A DNA stretch of 64,000 nucleotides. It comes from Nocardia sp. CY41. GTDB taxonomy: Bacteria > Actinomycetota > Actinomycetes > Mycobacteriales > Mycobacteriaceae. Location: NCBI RefSeq assembly GCF_009829325.1, contig NZ_VUOS01000004.1, positions 1-64,000 on the forward strand. The letters run 5' to 3'. The stretch's first letter is position 1. Every line of letters starts with the position of its first letter. The notes under the pieces are model-generated. The model did no database searches, had not been told where the DNA came from, and worked only from the letters and a program-made list of their open reading frames with translations. A program made the position numbers and the translations under genes. Positions 32,340-40,708 of this stretch are shown here, piece after piece.

Positions 32340-33023
32340 TCACGGCAAGGGTTCGGTGGGCTTGTCGGTGGCGCTGAGCACGCCCGCCTTGGTGAGGTAG
32401 GTGAAGGCGGGGGCGGTGAAGCCGGGCTGGAGGAAGTAGAAGTGGGCCTTGGTGACGGTGCCGTTCTCGGCGGCGTCGCACAAGGCGTGCAGGGCGGTGG
32501 GGTCGACGGTGAGCGCGGTGAGCTTGCCCGCCTCGTAGTCCATCTCCACCCACTTCGCGTGGATGGCGGCGCTCATGACGCTGCCGGTGAAGTCCTCCCG
32601 GCTGGAGGCGGCGCTGAGGCCGAGTTCCAGGCCGTCGTCCAGGTCGGTCGGCGTGTGCTGCCAGCGGCCGAACTCCCACCAGCGCACGAAGCTCACCAGG
32701 CCTTCGACGCCGGCGGGCAGCTTCGTCGTCGGTTCCACCGAGCGCACCCAGGCCGGCGCCGCGCCCAGCGGATCGTAGGAGGTCCCGGCGACCTCGTTGT
32801 CCTCATCCCTTCCGAATAGCAGCGCACGGTCGCCGGGATATCTGACCAACGAGTACCAATTGCCCTCACCGTCGTCGTTGATCAGCCGGCCGCCTTCCAC
32901 TCCGGCCGTCTGCCCGATCTCTTGTCCGCTCGCGGCCCGATCGGTGTGGGTAGCGGCGGTGATCACGTCCAAGACGGTCACGCGCGCCCACAGCACCTCG
33001 GGATGCGGCAACTGAAATCCCAT
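32340..33023 (-). CDS. Hypothetical protein
   Basis: A 227-residue soluble protein that I do not recognise. It has no signal peptide or membrane helix. Notable segments: NDDGEGNWYSLVRYPGDRAL near 72-91, followed by LFGRDEDNEV, and three Trp-containing stretches such as SFVRWWEFGRWQHTP. These are mildly reminiscent of SMI1/KNR4-like or immunity-type proteins, but this is a weak impression. The ATG at 33023 gives MGFQLPHPEVLWARV; the open frame upstream is repeat-related and lacks support. It is alone between a terminator and the 78-bp repeat array. Confidence 0.65.
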   Translation of the reverse strand: MGFQLPHPEVLWARVTVLDVITAATHTDRAASGQEIGQTAGVEGGRLINDDGEGNWYSLVRYPGDRALLFGRDEDNEVAGTSYDPLGAAPAWVRSVEPTTKLPAGVEGLVSFVRWWEFGRWQHTPTDLDDGLELGLSAASSREDFTGSVMSAAIHAKWVEMDYEAGKLTALTVDPTALHALCDAAENGTVTKAHFYFLQPGFTAPAFTYLTKAGVLSATDKPTEPLP

Positions 33024-33300
33024 GCCGGGCAACGTATCACCGGCCCCCCACCGCGACAACCGATCGGCAACCGGCCGGACAACCCGCCGCGCCACGCCTG
33101 GCCGTCCTGGCAAACCAGGACGGAAGGGCTCCTCACAGGGGTCTCGCAGATGCACGAATAAACGGCAAATGCGCAGCAATGAGACCCGGCCCGGCGCAGC
33201 GTTCCACCTGCCGGATTTTGCGCAACAGACTCGGTCCAGAGTCCCCGGCACGCCGGGAGTCAGCGCGACTACGACTCCGGCCGCGTACGGCACGCCTGAG

Positions 33301-33620
33301 CGGTGGACTGCCGACCAGGTCGGTCCGGTCCGATGCGCTCACACCCAGAGCCGCCACGCGAAGAACACCCGGCCTGGGCGGCGGACCGCGGACCGAATCG
33401 CCTCCGATTCGGATCGCCCGCACGCCGGGCCACCAAGCGAGAACACTCCGCCTGGTGACGGACCGCCGACCCGGATCGGCTCCGGTTCAGATCGCCTGCC
33501 TGCCGCGAAGGAAACCCAGCCAGCGCGGCAGACCGCCCACCAGATCGGCTCCGATTCCGATCGCCCGCCTGCCGAGCCGCCACGCGAGAACACCCCGCCT
33601 ACGCGGCAGACCGCCGATCA
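33301..33620. repeat. Tandem array of 78-bp imperfect repeats
   Basis: About four units lie head to tail: 33301-33378, 33379-33456, 33457-33525 (shortened by 9 bases) and 33526-33603. The beginning of a fifth reaches the stop codon of the next gene at 33618. Each unit contains a CGGCAGACCGCCGACCAGAT-like block and a CCACGCGAGAACACCCCGCC-like block. The unit and its deletion are multiples of three, and several frames stay open, but no start signal or conserved protein is evident. The 594 bp from 33024 to 33617 hold no supported gene. Confidence 0.8.
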
Positions 33621-33992
33621 GGTCGGCTCCGGTTCGGTTTGCTCGGCGCGACGCGGACGCAGGGCGTAGGCCGGGACGAGTTGGTCGCGCACGTGCAGGT
33701 CGGGACGCCCGTCGGCGAACTGGATGCTGTAGGTCACCCGCCCCATCCAGTCCCCGTCGACCGTGGGCAACCAATGCGTCAAGGTTCCGGGGCGCTCGCC
33801 GCGCATGATGACTCCCGCGCCGTTCACATGGCGCGGAGTCCCGGGGTCGCGGACCAGGATCGCGTCCAGGCGCACCCACACCGGCCGCGGCGGGTAGGTC
33901 AAGGTGCGGTAGTAGTGGCCGGTCCGGTTGGGGTAGACCAGCTCGGGTTCCGTTCCTTCGGTTCGCGGCGTTTCATCGCTGATCGAACCCAT
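33618..33992 (-). CDS. Hypothetical protein
   Basis: A 124-residue soluble protein, not assigned to a family with confidence. It has the look of a small beta-rich domain (YYRTLTYPPRPVWVRLDAIL; GVIMRGERPGTLTHWLPTVD). The last dozen residues (RRAEQTEPEPT) are encoded by the first unit of the adjoining 78-bp repeat array, so the array may have grown from the 3' end of this gene. It is divergent from the SnoaL-like gene at 34132. Confidence 0.6.
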   Translation of the reverse strand: MGSISDETPRTEGTEPELVYPNRTGHYYRTLTYPPRPVWVRLDAILVRDPGTPRHVNGAGVIMRGERPGTLTHWLPTVDGDWMGRVTYSIQFADGRPDLHVRDQLVPAYALRPRRAEQTEPEPT

Positions 33993-34080
33993 GTTCGAAT
34001 GTTAGCCGGACATATGCGGCAAGCACCAGGCAACCCGGGCGCAAAGTGGATGACATGACGACGACCACACCGCCACGGAG

Positions 34081-34128
34081 CACTCCTTCTAGTATGATCC
34101 TTCTAGAAGGAACATACTAGAAGGAGTG
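34081..34128. promoter_or_regulatory. 48-bp near-perfect palindrome over the ribosome-binding site
   Basis: The two 24-base arms match at 23 positions; the only break is at 34097/34112. The centre is CCTTCTAGAAGG (34099-34110), flanked on both sides by CTCCTTCTAGTATG and its complement. The right end contains the AAGGAG Shine-Dalgarno sequence of the gene at 34132, and the left half contains TATGAT, a possible -10. It could be a double operator for a dimeric repressor or an RNA hairpin that hides the ribosome-binding site. No regulator gene is adjacent. Confidence 0.7.
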
Positions 34129-34131
34129 GAA

Positions 34132-34533
34132 ATGTCCGCGAAGTTCGAGGTCGTCAAGGGTTTCTACGCCGCGACACAGACCGGTGACGGACCCGGAATC
34201 CTGGCCCTGCTGCATCCGGAGTTCGAAGCGCGCACCGCGCCGGGCCTGCCGTGCGGCGCGGGCGGCGTCTTCCACGGCCCGCTCACGGTGCTGGCGCGCG
34301 TCTGGGGCGCGGTCGCCCGGGAGTTCGACACCGCGCCGTACGACGAGACCTGGCAGGAGACCACCGACGGCACCATCGTGGTGACCGGTCACTATCGCGG
34401 CGCGGCGCGGGCCACCGGCCGCGAGTACGACGCCGAATTCGTGCACTTGTGGCAGGTCGACGACGACGGCCGCATCACGCGGCTGCACCAGTACACCGAC
34501 ACCGCACGCTGGCACGCCGCATTGGCGGCCTGA
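34132..34533 (+). CDS. SnoaL-like / NTF2-like small protein
   Basis: A 133-residue protein of the SnoaL/ketosteroid-isomerase fold group. It starts with the helix KFEVVKGFYAATQTGDGPGI, then LLHPEFEARTAPGLP, and the strand-rich end with EFVHLWQVDDDGRITRLHQY typical of the group. The N-terminal ATG at 34132 is preceded by AAGGAG six bases away; a GTG at 34126 lies inside that site. Members include polyketide cyclases and many stress- or detoxification-related proteins with unknown substrates. The unusual palindrome upstream suggests tight control. Confidence 0.75.
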   Translation: MSAKFEVVKGFYAATQTGDGPGILALLHPEFEARTAPGLPCGAGGVFHGPLTVLARVWGAVAREFDTAPYDETWQETTDGTIVVTGHYRGAARATGREYDAEFVHLWQVDDDGRITRLHQYTDTARWHAALAA

Positions 34534-34675
34534 AAGACCGTCCGCCGGCCGGAGGGCACGCTCTCCCTCGGCGGCACCACCCGTCGCGGCTATCCGGCCT
34601 GGTTTGGTTTCCGGTCACCCGGGCACGCCTTTGCCGTACACGATCCTGGCACCCGGGGGTAGACCGGAGGACGAG

Positions 34676-35287
34676 ATGGCTTATCCGCCGGGCGGGCAAC
34701 CGCCGGATGATCGACCGCACCACCCGCAGCAGCCGTCGCCTGGCTACCCCGGACCAGGACAGCCCGTGCCACCACCGGGCCCGGGTTATCCGCCACCCGG
34801 GTACCCGCCGTGGGGCTACCCACCACCGCCCAGGAAAAGCAATACCGGCTTGATCGTCGCCCTGGTGGTGATCGTGGCCCTGGTGATCGCGGGCGCGGTG
34901 ATCGCCGGATTCTTCCTGACCTCGCAGGGACGGGGTCCGCTCGCCACGGACGAGAAGAGGATCGAACTGGCGATCCGCGATTTCTACGAGACGTTGGACT
35001 CGCGCGGCTTCCGCGCCGCGGCCGAGCTGGCGTGCGCGCGGGAACGCGCCACTTTCGAGGCGATGACCGAACAGGAGAAGAGCGAATTCGACAGCACCTC
35101 GGTGTCGGTCACGATCGATAGGATCGAGGACATCGTCGTCATCGACGACACGGCTACCGCGAAGGTCACCGGCAAGCTCACCGTCGAGGTGCCCGGACGG
35201 CAACCCGATACGGAGACCAGCACGACCGAGCATCTGAAGAAGGAAGACGGCAAGTGGAAGATCTGCTCCGCGGAGGGCACGCGCTGA
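34676..35287 (+). CDS. Proline-rich membrane protein with lumazine/NTF2-type outer domain
   Basis: A 203-residue protein. Residues 1-56 are Pro/Gly/Tyr-rich (YPPPGYPPWGYPPPP), a cytoplasmic tail common in actinobacteria. One membrane helix follows (GLIVALVVIVALVIAGAVIA, about 58-77). The outer domain has a DUF4878-like pattern (ELAIRDFYETLDSRGFRAAA ... WKICSAEG). Function unknown; such proteins are often cell-envelope associated. The ATG follows GGAGGACGAG. It ends 4 bp before the metallophosphoesterase start, suggesting one operon. Confidence 0.75.
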   Translation: MAYPPGGQPPDDRPHHPQQPSPGYPGPGQPVPPPGPGYPPPGYPPWGYPPPPRKSNTGLIVALVVIVALVIAGAVIAGFFLTSQGRGPLATDEKRIELAIRDFYETLDSRGFRAAAELACARERATFEAMTEQEKSEFDSTSVSVTIDRIEDIVVIDDTATAKVTGKLTVEVPGRQPDTETSTTEHLKKEDGKWKICSAEGTR

Positions 35288-35291
35288 TCGC

Positions 35292-36713
35292 ATGCACCCG
35301 CGCATGAGCTGCTGCGGACCGAGCCGCAGAACCGTTCTCGGGGCACTCGCCCTCGCCACCCTCCTCCCCTTCGCCGGCCGCACCGAAAAATCCTCGGCAC
35401 AACCGAATACGATCGTCGCGACCGATCTCGAAGTGGTGACGATCACCGATACCTCGGTGATCCTCACGTGGACCACGCTCGCGCCCGACCCGAGCGGACG
35501 GCTGATCCCCGTCGACGCGGACACCCAGGTGCGGATAGGTCCCGCCGATTCCGCGCGCGCACCGCTGCCGGTCTTCACCGACGACCGCCCGACCCCCTTC
35601 CACTACGCCGAGATCGGCGGACTCGAACCGGGCCGCGCCTACCGCTTCGAAGCGTGGTCGGCGGGTCTGCGCGCCACGCCCGCGCTGTCGCTCACCACCG
35701 CCGACCCCGCCGCGCCGGAAGCGCGCGGCGAGTTCACCACCCTCGTTCCACCGCCGGGCCGCCGGCTGCGGACCGTGGCGCTGGCCAACGACGTGCACTA
35801 CGGCGAGCAGGTCAGCGGGCTGATCGCAGGCGACCTGCCGCCCGGCGTCCGGCAGGGCCCCGGTCTCGCGCCCTATCCCGAGGTCATGCTGGCGGCGGTC
35901 CTGGACGACCTGCGCCGCCCCGACCGCGCGGCCGAACTCCTGCTGCTCGCCGGGGACCTGACCGCCGAAGCCTCGGAATCCGACACTCGCACGGTGCGGG
36001 CCCGCCTCGACGCGTGGGGCGCGCTCGGCCACGACTACCTGGCCGTGCGCGGCAACCACGACCGCCCGCACCCGGGCGGCGAGTACGCCGGTTGCGCACC
36101 CGCGCCCGCCGACCATCACGACTGCTGGGCCGATGTCTTCTCCGCACGGCAGGAACTGGTCGAACACGAGATCGGCGGCCTGCGGGTGCTGGGCGTGGAC
36201 ACCAGCAGGCTCGACGGCGCGGGCGGTTCCATCGAACGTCCGCAGTTCGATCACCTGACCGAACGCCTGCGCGCCGACCCGGACCGCCCGACACTGCTGT
36301 TCGGCCATCATCCGGTCACGGCCGAGTCCGGGTTGACCAACCTCGCGGGTCCGGGATTCGTGCTCGACGGACGCGACAGCGCCGAGTTGCAAGCGCTCTA
36401 CACCCACAGCCCCGGGGTCTTCCTGCAGCACAGCGGCCACACGCACCGCAATCGCCGCACCAGGCCGGACGCGCCGTGCGCGGTGGAATTCCTCGAGGTC
36501 GCCGCCGTCAAGGAGTATCCGGGCGGCTACAGCCTGCTGCGCGTCTACGAGGGCGGCTACATGGTCAATTTCTACAAGACTCGCACCGAGGACGCGCGGC
36601 GCTGGAGCGCGCTCACCCGCGGCGAGTACTTCGGGCTGCTTCCCGACTACACGCTCGGCACCTGCGCGGACCGCAATCACGTTGTGCTGCGCGATTTCTC
36701 GGGGCTGCGGTAG
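35292..36713 (+). CDS. Tat-exported metallophosphoesterase
   Basis: A 473-residue exported phosphoesterase. The N-terminus SRRTVLGALALATLLPFAG (11-29) is a twin-arginine signal. Residues 40-155 look like the Fn3-like N-terminal domain of purple acid phosphatase-type proteins. The metal-site motifs follow in order: D-x-H in ANDVHYG (167-169), GD (221), GNHD (254-257), GHH (338-340) and GHTH (382-385). It probably hydrolyses a phosphate ester outside the membrane; substrate unknown. It shares an operon-like arrangement with the upstream Pro-rich gene. Confidence 0.85.
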   Translation: MHPRMSCCGPSRRTVLGALALATLLPFAGRTEKSSAQPNTIVATDLEVVTITDTSVILTWTTLAPDPSGRLIPVDADTQVRIGPADSARAPLPVFTDDRPTPFHYAEIGGLEPGRAYRFEAWSAGLRATPALSLTTADPAAPEARGEFTTLVPPPGRRLRTVALANDVHYGEQVSGLIAGDLPPGVRQGPGLAPYPEVMLAAVLDDLRRPDRAAELLLLAGDLTAEASESDTRTVRARLDAWGALGHDYLAVRGNHDRPHPGGEYAGCAPAPADHHDCWADVFSARQELVEHEIGGLRVLGVDTSRLDGAGGSIERPQFDHLTERLRADPDRPTLLFGHHPVTAESGLTNLAGPGFVLDGRDSAELQALYTHSPGVFLQHSGHTHRNRRTRPDAPCAVEFLEVAAVKEYPGGYSLLRVYEGGYMVNFYKTRTEDARRWSALTRGEYFGLLPDYTLGTCADRNHVVLRDFSGLR

Positions 36714-36772
36714 CGAACGAGAGGGTTCTTCACATCCGAGAACGTTTGCGCACGTCGGACGCGGTATCTTCC

Positions 36773-36791
36773 TTAGGTAAGCCTCAACATA
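36773..36791. promoter_or_regulatory. Putative IdeR/DtxR iron box
   Basis: TTAGGTAAGCCTCAACATA, 29 bp before the iron-transport gene, matches the consensus TTAGGTTAGGCTAACCTAA at about 12 of 19 positions, with the left half TTAGGT complete and an inner AGGTAAGCCT near-palindrome. Its place suggests iron-dependent repression of the transporter. The match is moderate. Confidence 0.55.
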
Positions 36792-36819
36792 GGCATGCGA
36801 GAGCGTCGGAAGGACGAGG

Positions 36820-37842
36820 ATGAAGCCGGTCAGATGGAAGACGATTGCCGCTGGATTGGTCCTCGCGATGACGGCGCTCGGCAGCACGGCGTGCTCGAAT
36901 TCCTCCGACGACGCGAACGAGATCACCGTCTACAACGCGCAGCACGAGTCGCTCACCAAGGAATGGGCCGACGCGTTCACCAAGGAGACCGGCATCAAGG
37001 TGACCTTGCGCCAAGGCGGGGACACGGCGCTGGGCAACCAGCTGGTCGCCGAGGGCGCGGCCTCGCCCGCCGACGTCTTCCTCACCGAGAACTCCCCCGC
37101 CATGGCGCTGGTGGAGAACGCGGGCCTGTTCGCCGACGTCGACGCCGAGACCCTGGAGCAGGTGCCCGCGCAGTACCGCCCGTCCACCGGCAAGTGGACC
37201 GGCGTCGCCGCACGCTCGACCGTCTTCGTCTACAACAAGAACAAAGTGCAGCCGGGTCAGCTGCCTGCCTCGCTGCTGGATCTGGCGCAGCCGCAGTGGA
37301 AAGGACGCTGGGGCGCGGGCGTTTCCGGCGCCGACTTCCAGGCCATCGTGGCGGCCCTGCTCGCACTGAAGGGTGAGGACGTCACCCGTACCTGGCTGAA
37401 GGGCATGAAGGAGAACGCGACGCCCTTCCCGAACAACGTCGCCACCATGAAGGCGGTCAACTCCGGCAGCCCGGACGGCGGCGTCATCTACCACTACTAC
37501 TGGTACCGCGACCAGGCGAACACCAAGGAGAGCAGCGCCGACACCGCCCTGCACTACTTCAAGAACCAGGACCCGGGCGCGTTCGTCAGCGTCTCCGGCG
37601 GTGGCGTGCTGAAGGCGAGCAAGAAACAGGAGGCGGCACAGAAGTTCCTGGCGTTCATCGTCGGCAAGACCGGACAAGAGGTGCTGCGCGACGGCACGTC
37701 GCTGGAGTACCCGGTGGCCGCGGGCGTGGCCGCGAACCCGGCGCTGCCGCCGCTGACCGATCTCCAGGCGCCTGCGGTCGACCCGTCGAAGCTGGACTCG
37801 AAGAAGGTCACGCAGCTGATGACCGAAGCGGGCTTGCTGTAG
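36820..37842 (+). CDS. Iron(III) ABC transporter substrate-binding lipoprotein
   Basis: A 340-residue periplasmic-type binding protein with a lipoprotein signal (lipobox LGSTAC, Cys25), anchored outside the membrane. It begins ITVYNAQHESLTKEWADAF, typical of FbpA/FutA ferric-ion binders. The tyrosine cluster VIYHYYWYRDQ (near 225-235) fits the iron-ligand tyrosines. Permease and ATPase genes follow at once, and an iron box precedes it. Thiamine or other anion binders share the fold, but the tyrosines and the box favour iron. Confidence 0.88.
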   Translation: MKPVRWKTIAAGLVLAMTALGSTACSNSSDDANEITVYNAQHESLTKEWADAFTKETGIKVTLRQGGDTALGNQLVAEGAASPADVFLTENSPAMALVENAGLFADVDAETLEQVPAQYRPSTGKWTGVAARSTVFVYNKNKVQPGQLPASLLDLAQPQWKGRWGAGVSGADFQAIVAALLALKGEDVTRTWLKGMKENATPFPNNVATMKAVNSGSPDGGVIYHYYWYRDQANTKESSADTALHYFKNQDPGAFVSVSGGGVLKASKKQEAAQKFLAFIVGKTGQEVLRDGTSLEYPVAAGVAANPALPPLTDLQAPAVDPSKLDSKKVTQLMTEAGLL

Positions 37843-37844
37843 CC

Positions 37845-39398
37845 GTGGCACTGCGGACCGTTGTCGCCGCGCCCCGGGTCGGCAGACCCGGGCCGCTGGT
37901 CACGGGCGTCGCGCTGTTGCTGGTGGCGGCGACGTTCGTGCCGCTCGGATACATCGTCTCGACGGTCTTCGCCACGGGCTTCGAGCAGGCGGCGGAGCTG
38001 GTGTTCCGGCCGAGGGTGGGTGAGCTGCTGAGCAACACGGCCGCGCTGGTGCTGTGCACCGTGCCGATCTGCGTGGCGCTCGGTGTCGGGCTGGCCTGGG
38101 TGGTCGAACGCACCGACGTGCCGGGCAAGTCGTGGTGGGGGCCGGTTTTCGTGGCCCCGCTGGCAGTTCCGGCATTCGTCAACAGCTATGCCTGGGTCAG
38201 CGTCTTCCCGACCATGCACGGCCTGTGGGCCGGTGTGGTGATCTCTACGATGTCCTACTTCCCGCTGGTCTATCTGCCCGCGGCGGCCACGTTGCGCCGC
38301 TTGGACCCGGCGGTGGAGGAGTCGGCGCGGGCGCTGGGCTCGGGGCCGGTGGCGGCGTTCGCCCGGATCGTGCTGCCGCAGTTGCGCTTGGCGATCCTCG
38401 GGGGCGGGCTGCTCATCGGGCTGCATCTGCTCGCCGAGTACGGCGCCTTCGTGATGGTCCGGTTCGACACGTTCACCACGGCGATCTTCGAGCAGTATCA
38501 GTCCAGCTTCGCCGGTCCGGCGGGCAGCATGCTGGCCGGTGTGCTCGTGCTGTGCTGCCTGGCGCTGCTCGGCGCGGAAGCCGGGCTGCGCGGCCGGGCG
38601 CGCTACGCGCGGATCGGCAGCGGGGCGCCGCGCGCCGCGACCCCGATCCGATTGCGCCTCGCCACGGTACCGGTGCTGGCGGCGCTCGTCGCGGTGACAG
38701 TGGGTGCGCTGGGCGTGCCGCTGTGGACCATCGGGCGCTGGCTGCGCATCGGCGGAACGGCGGTGTGGGACCTCACCGACATCGGCAACGCGCTCGGGCA
38801 GACGGTGGCCCTGGCAGCCGTCGCCGCGCTGCTCACCACGCTGTGCGCGTTCCCGGTCGCCTGGATCGCGGTCCGTTCCACCTCGGCGTTCGCGCGGTTG
38901 ATCGAGGGCGCCAACTACATCACCAGTTCGTTGCCCGGCATCGTGATCGCGCTGGCCATGGTGACCGTGACCATCCGGTGGGCGCCCGCGCTCTACCAGA
39001 CGGCGGGCATGGTGATCGCCGCCTATCTGCTGTTGTTCCTGCCCCGGGCCCTGGTCAGCGTGCGGGCCGGGCTGGCGCAGGTGCCGGTGGGCCTGGAGGA
39101 GGCGTCCCGTTCGCTGGGCAAATCGGCGCCCGCGACGTTCTTCCTGGTCACCCTGCGGCTCGCCGCGCCGGCCGCGGCCGCCGCGGCCGCACTGGTGTTC
39201 GTCGCCGTAGCGACCGAGCTGACCGCGACGCTGCTGCTGGCGCCCAACGGAACTCGCACGCTGGCGATGCGGTTCTGGGGCTTGTCCGGCGAACTGGACT
39301 ACGCGGCCGCCGCACCGTACGCCCTGATCATGATCGTCGCCGCGGTGCCGGTGACCTACCTGCTGTTCACCAATTCGCGGAAGGCGGCCGGGATATGA
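37845..39398 (+). CDS. Iron ABC transporter permease (FbpB type)
   Basis: A 517-residue permease with about twelve membrane helices, a duplicated binding-protein-dependent permease domain as in FbpB. Two EAA-type loops are seen: VEESARALGSGPVAAFARIVLPQLR and the later LEEASRSLGKSAPATFFLVTLR (split here for description). The GTG at 37845 lies 2 bp after the preceding stop. The stop codon overlaps the ATP-binding gene's ATG. Confidence 0.92.
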   Translation: MALRTVVAAPRVGRPGPLVTGVALLLVAATFVPLGYIVSTVFATGFEQAAELVFRPRVGELLSNTAALVLCTVPICVALGVGLAWVVERTDVPGKSWWGPVFVAPLAVPAFVNSYAWVSVFPTMHGLWAGVVISTMSYFPLVYLPAAATLRRLDPAVEESARALGSGPVAAFARIVLPQLRLAILGGGLLIGLHLLAEYGAFVMVRFDTFTTAIFEQYQSSFAGPAGSMLAGVLVLCCLALLGAEAGLRGRARYARIGSGAPRAATPIRLRLATVPVLAALVAVTVGALGVPLWTIGRWLRIGGTAVWDLTDIGNALGQTVALAAVAALLTTLCAFPVAWIAVRSTSAFARLIEGANYITSSLPGIVIALAMVTVTIRWAPALYQTAGMVIAAYLLLFLPRALVSVRAGLAQVPVGLEEASRSLGKSAPATFFLVTLRLAAPAAAAAAALVFVAVATELTATLLLAPNGTRTLAMRFWGLSGELDYAAAAPYALIMIVAAVPVTYLLFTNSRKAAGI

Positions 39399-40447
39399 GT
39401 CGCGTTGTCGTCGCCGAGGTGTCGAAGACCTTCGGGCACACCCGGGTGCTCGGCGGGATCAGCCTCGACGTGCCGGATCACACCGCGACCGCCGTGGTCG
39501 GATCGTCCGGGTGCGGCAAGACCACGCTGTTGCGCGTGATCGCCGGATTCGAGTCACCGGACGCGGGATCGGTCTCGATCGGAACGCAAACCGTTGTCGG
39601 CGAGCGTATCTCGGTGCCGCCGCAGCGCCGCAACATCGGTTACGTCGCCCAGGACGGGGCGCTGTTCCCGCATCTGACTGTCGGCCGGAACATCGCCTAC
39701 GGCCTGCCCGGCTCGGGGCGCCGCAGCCGCGGGCGGGTGCAGGAGCTGCTGGAGATGGTGTCGCTGGACGCGTCCTACGCCGACCGCAGGCCGCATCAAC
39801 TCTCCGGCGGTCAGCAGCAGCGCGTCGCGCTGGCCCGCGCACTGGCGCGCAAGCCGTCGGTGATGCTGCTGGACGAGCCGTTCAGCGCACTGGACGCGGG
39901 CCTGCGCGCGACGACCAGGCAGGCAGTGGCCGACACGCTGCGCGAGGCGGGCATGACCAGCATCTTGGTGACGCACGACCAGGAGGAGGCGCTGAGTTTC
40001 GCCGACCAGGTGGCGGTGATGCGGGAGGGACGCTTCACCCAGGTCGGCACGCCGGAGGAGGTGTACGCGACGCCGAAGGACCTGTTCACCGCGCGGTTCC
40101 TCGGCGATTGCGTTCTGCTGGACGCGGTGGTGGAGGCCGACGTGGCCAAATGCGCGCTGGGCCGGATTCCGGTGCAGCGCGGCGCTGCGGGCGGACCGGC
40201 CACCGTCATGCTGCGCCCGGAACAGCTTGTCGCGCATATCGCTTCGGAGGACGAGTCGGAGACCGGCCGGGTTCGTGGCGTCGATTTCCGCGGCGCCGAT
40301 GTCGTCCTGACGATCGACTTGGACGGCGCGAGCGCCCCCATCCGGGTACGCCGCGCCAGCGTCGCCGCCCCGGTGACCGGGCAGCGGGTGCGCCTCGAAG
40401 TGGTCGGCACGGCCGTGGCGTACGCCGAACCGAACGACGCCGCCTGA
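39395..40447 (+). CDS. Iron ABC transporter ATP-binding protein (FbpC type)
   Basis: A 350-residue ABC ATPase. Walker A GSSGCGKTT (about 37-45), Q-loop in NIGYVAQDGALFPHL, signature LSGGQQQRVALARAL, Walker B VMLLDEPFSALD and the switch His in LVTHDQEEAL. The C-terminal third is a TOBE-like regulatory domain (VMLRPEQLVA...), usual for ferric and other CUT1-like importers. The ATG overlaps the permease stop (ATGA). The last 14 codons are echoed by a partial duplication just downstream that forms the terminator. Confidence 0.93.
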   Translation: MSRVVVAEVSKTFGHTRVLGGISLDVPDHTATAVVGSSGCGKTTLLRVIAGFESPDAGSVSIGTQTVVGERISVPPQRRNIGYVAQDGALFPHLTVGRNIAYGLPGSGRRSRGRVQELLEMVSLDASYADRRPHQLSGGQQQRVALARALARKPSVMLLDEPFSALDAGLRATTRQAVADTLREAGMTSILVTHDQEEALSFADQVAVMREGRFTQVGTPEEVYATPKDLFTARFLGDCVLLDAVVEADVAKCALGRIPVQRGAAGGPATVMLRPEQLVAHIASEDESETGRVRGVDFRGADVVLTIDLDGASAPIRVRRASVAAPVTGQRVRLEVVGTAVAYAEPNDAA

Positions 40448-40465
40448 AGCGACGCTCGATGGTGT

Positions 40466-40506
40466 GCCTCGAAATGCCCGGCTCGGCGGTGGCGTACACC
40501 GAGCCG
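40466..40506 (+). repeat. Degenerate duplication of the 3' end of the ATP-binding gene
   Basis: This 41-bp stretch matches 40392-40432, inside the preceding gene, at 34 of 41 positions with no gaps (offset 74 bp). The copy is untranslated and now forms most of the terminator hairpin. Confidence 0.65.
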
Positions 40507-40511
40507 GGCAT
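40474..40511 (+). terminator. Terminator hairpin of the iron transport operon
   Basis: A perfect 13-bp stem ATGCCCGGCTCGG / CCGAGCCGGGCAT with a 12-base loop. With a 2-base bulge the stem extends by another CCTCG/CGAGG. It lies 26 bp after the stop codon and, on the other strand, directly after tRNA-Cys, so it may serve both. Confidence 0.8.
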
Positions 40512-40519
40512 CGAGGGCT

Positions 40520-40594
40520 TGGAGCGAGCGGCGGGAATCGAACCCGCGTTAACGGCTTTGCAGACCGTTGCCTAAACCACTCAGCCACGCCCGC
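40520..40594 (-). tRNA. tRNA-Cys (anticodon GCA)
   Basis: Minus-strand cloverleaf: acceptor GCGGGCG / CGCTCGC (one G-U pair), anticodon stem ACGGT / GCCGT with loop CTGCAAA (anticodon GCA), T arm GCGGG-TTCGATT-CCCGC, discriminator T and an encoded CCA end (40520-40522). 75 bases with CCA. Confidence 0.96.
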
Positions 40595-40708
40595 CTCGCA
40601 CTAGATAGTGCCCGGGGCGGGTAGGCCCCGCCTACCATTGCGCTCACGGTGATCCGAAGGCTGGTCGGATGTCCCCGTCCGCCCGTGGTGACATGGAATG
40701 ATCGGAAC

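Noticed and set aside
33301..33620. CRISPR-like array
   Set aside because: The 78-bp units are contiguous and fully repetitive, without unique spacers.
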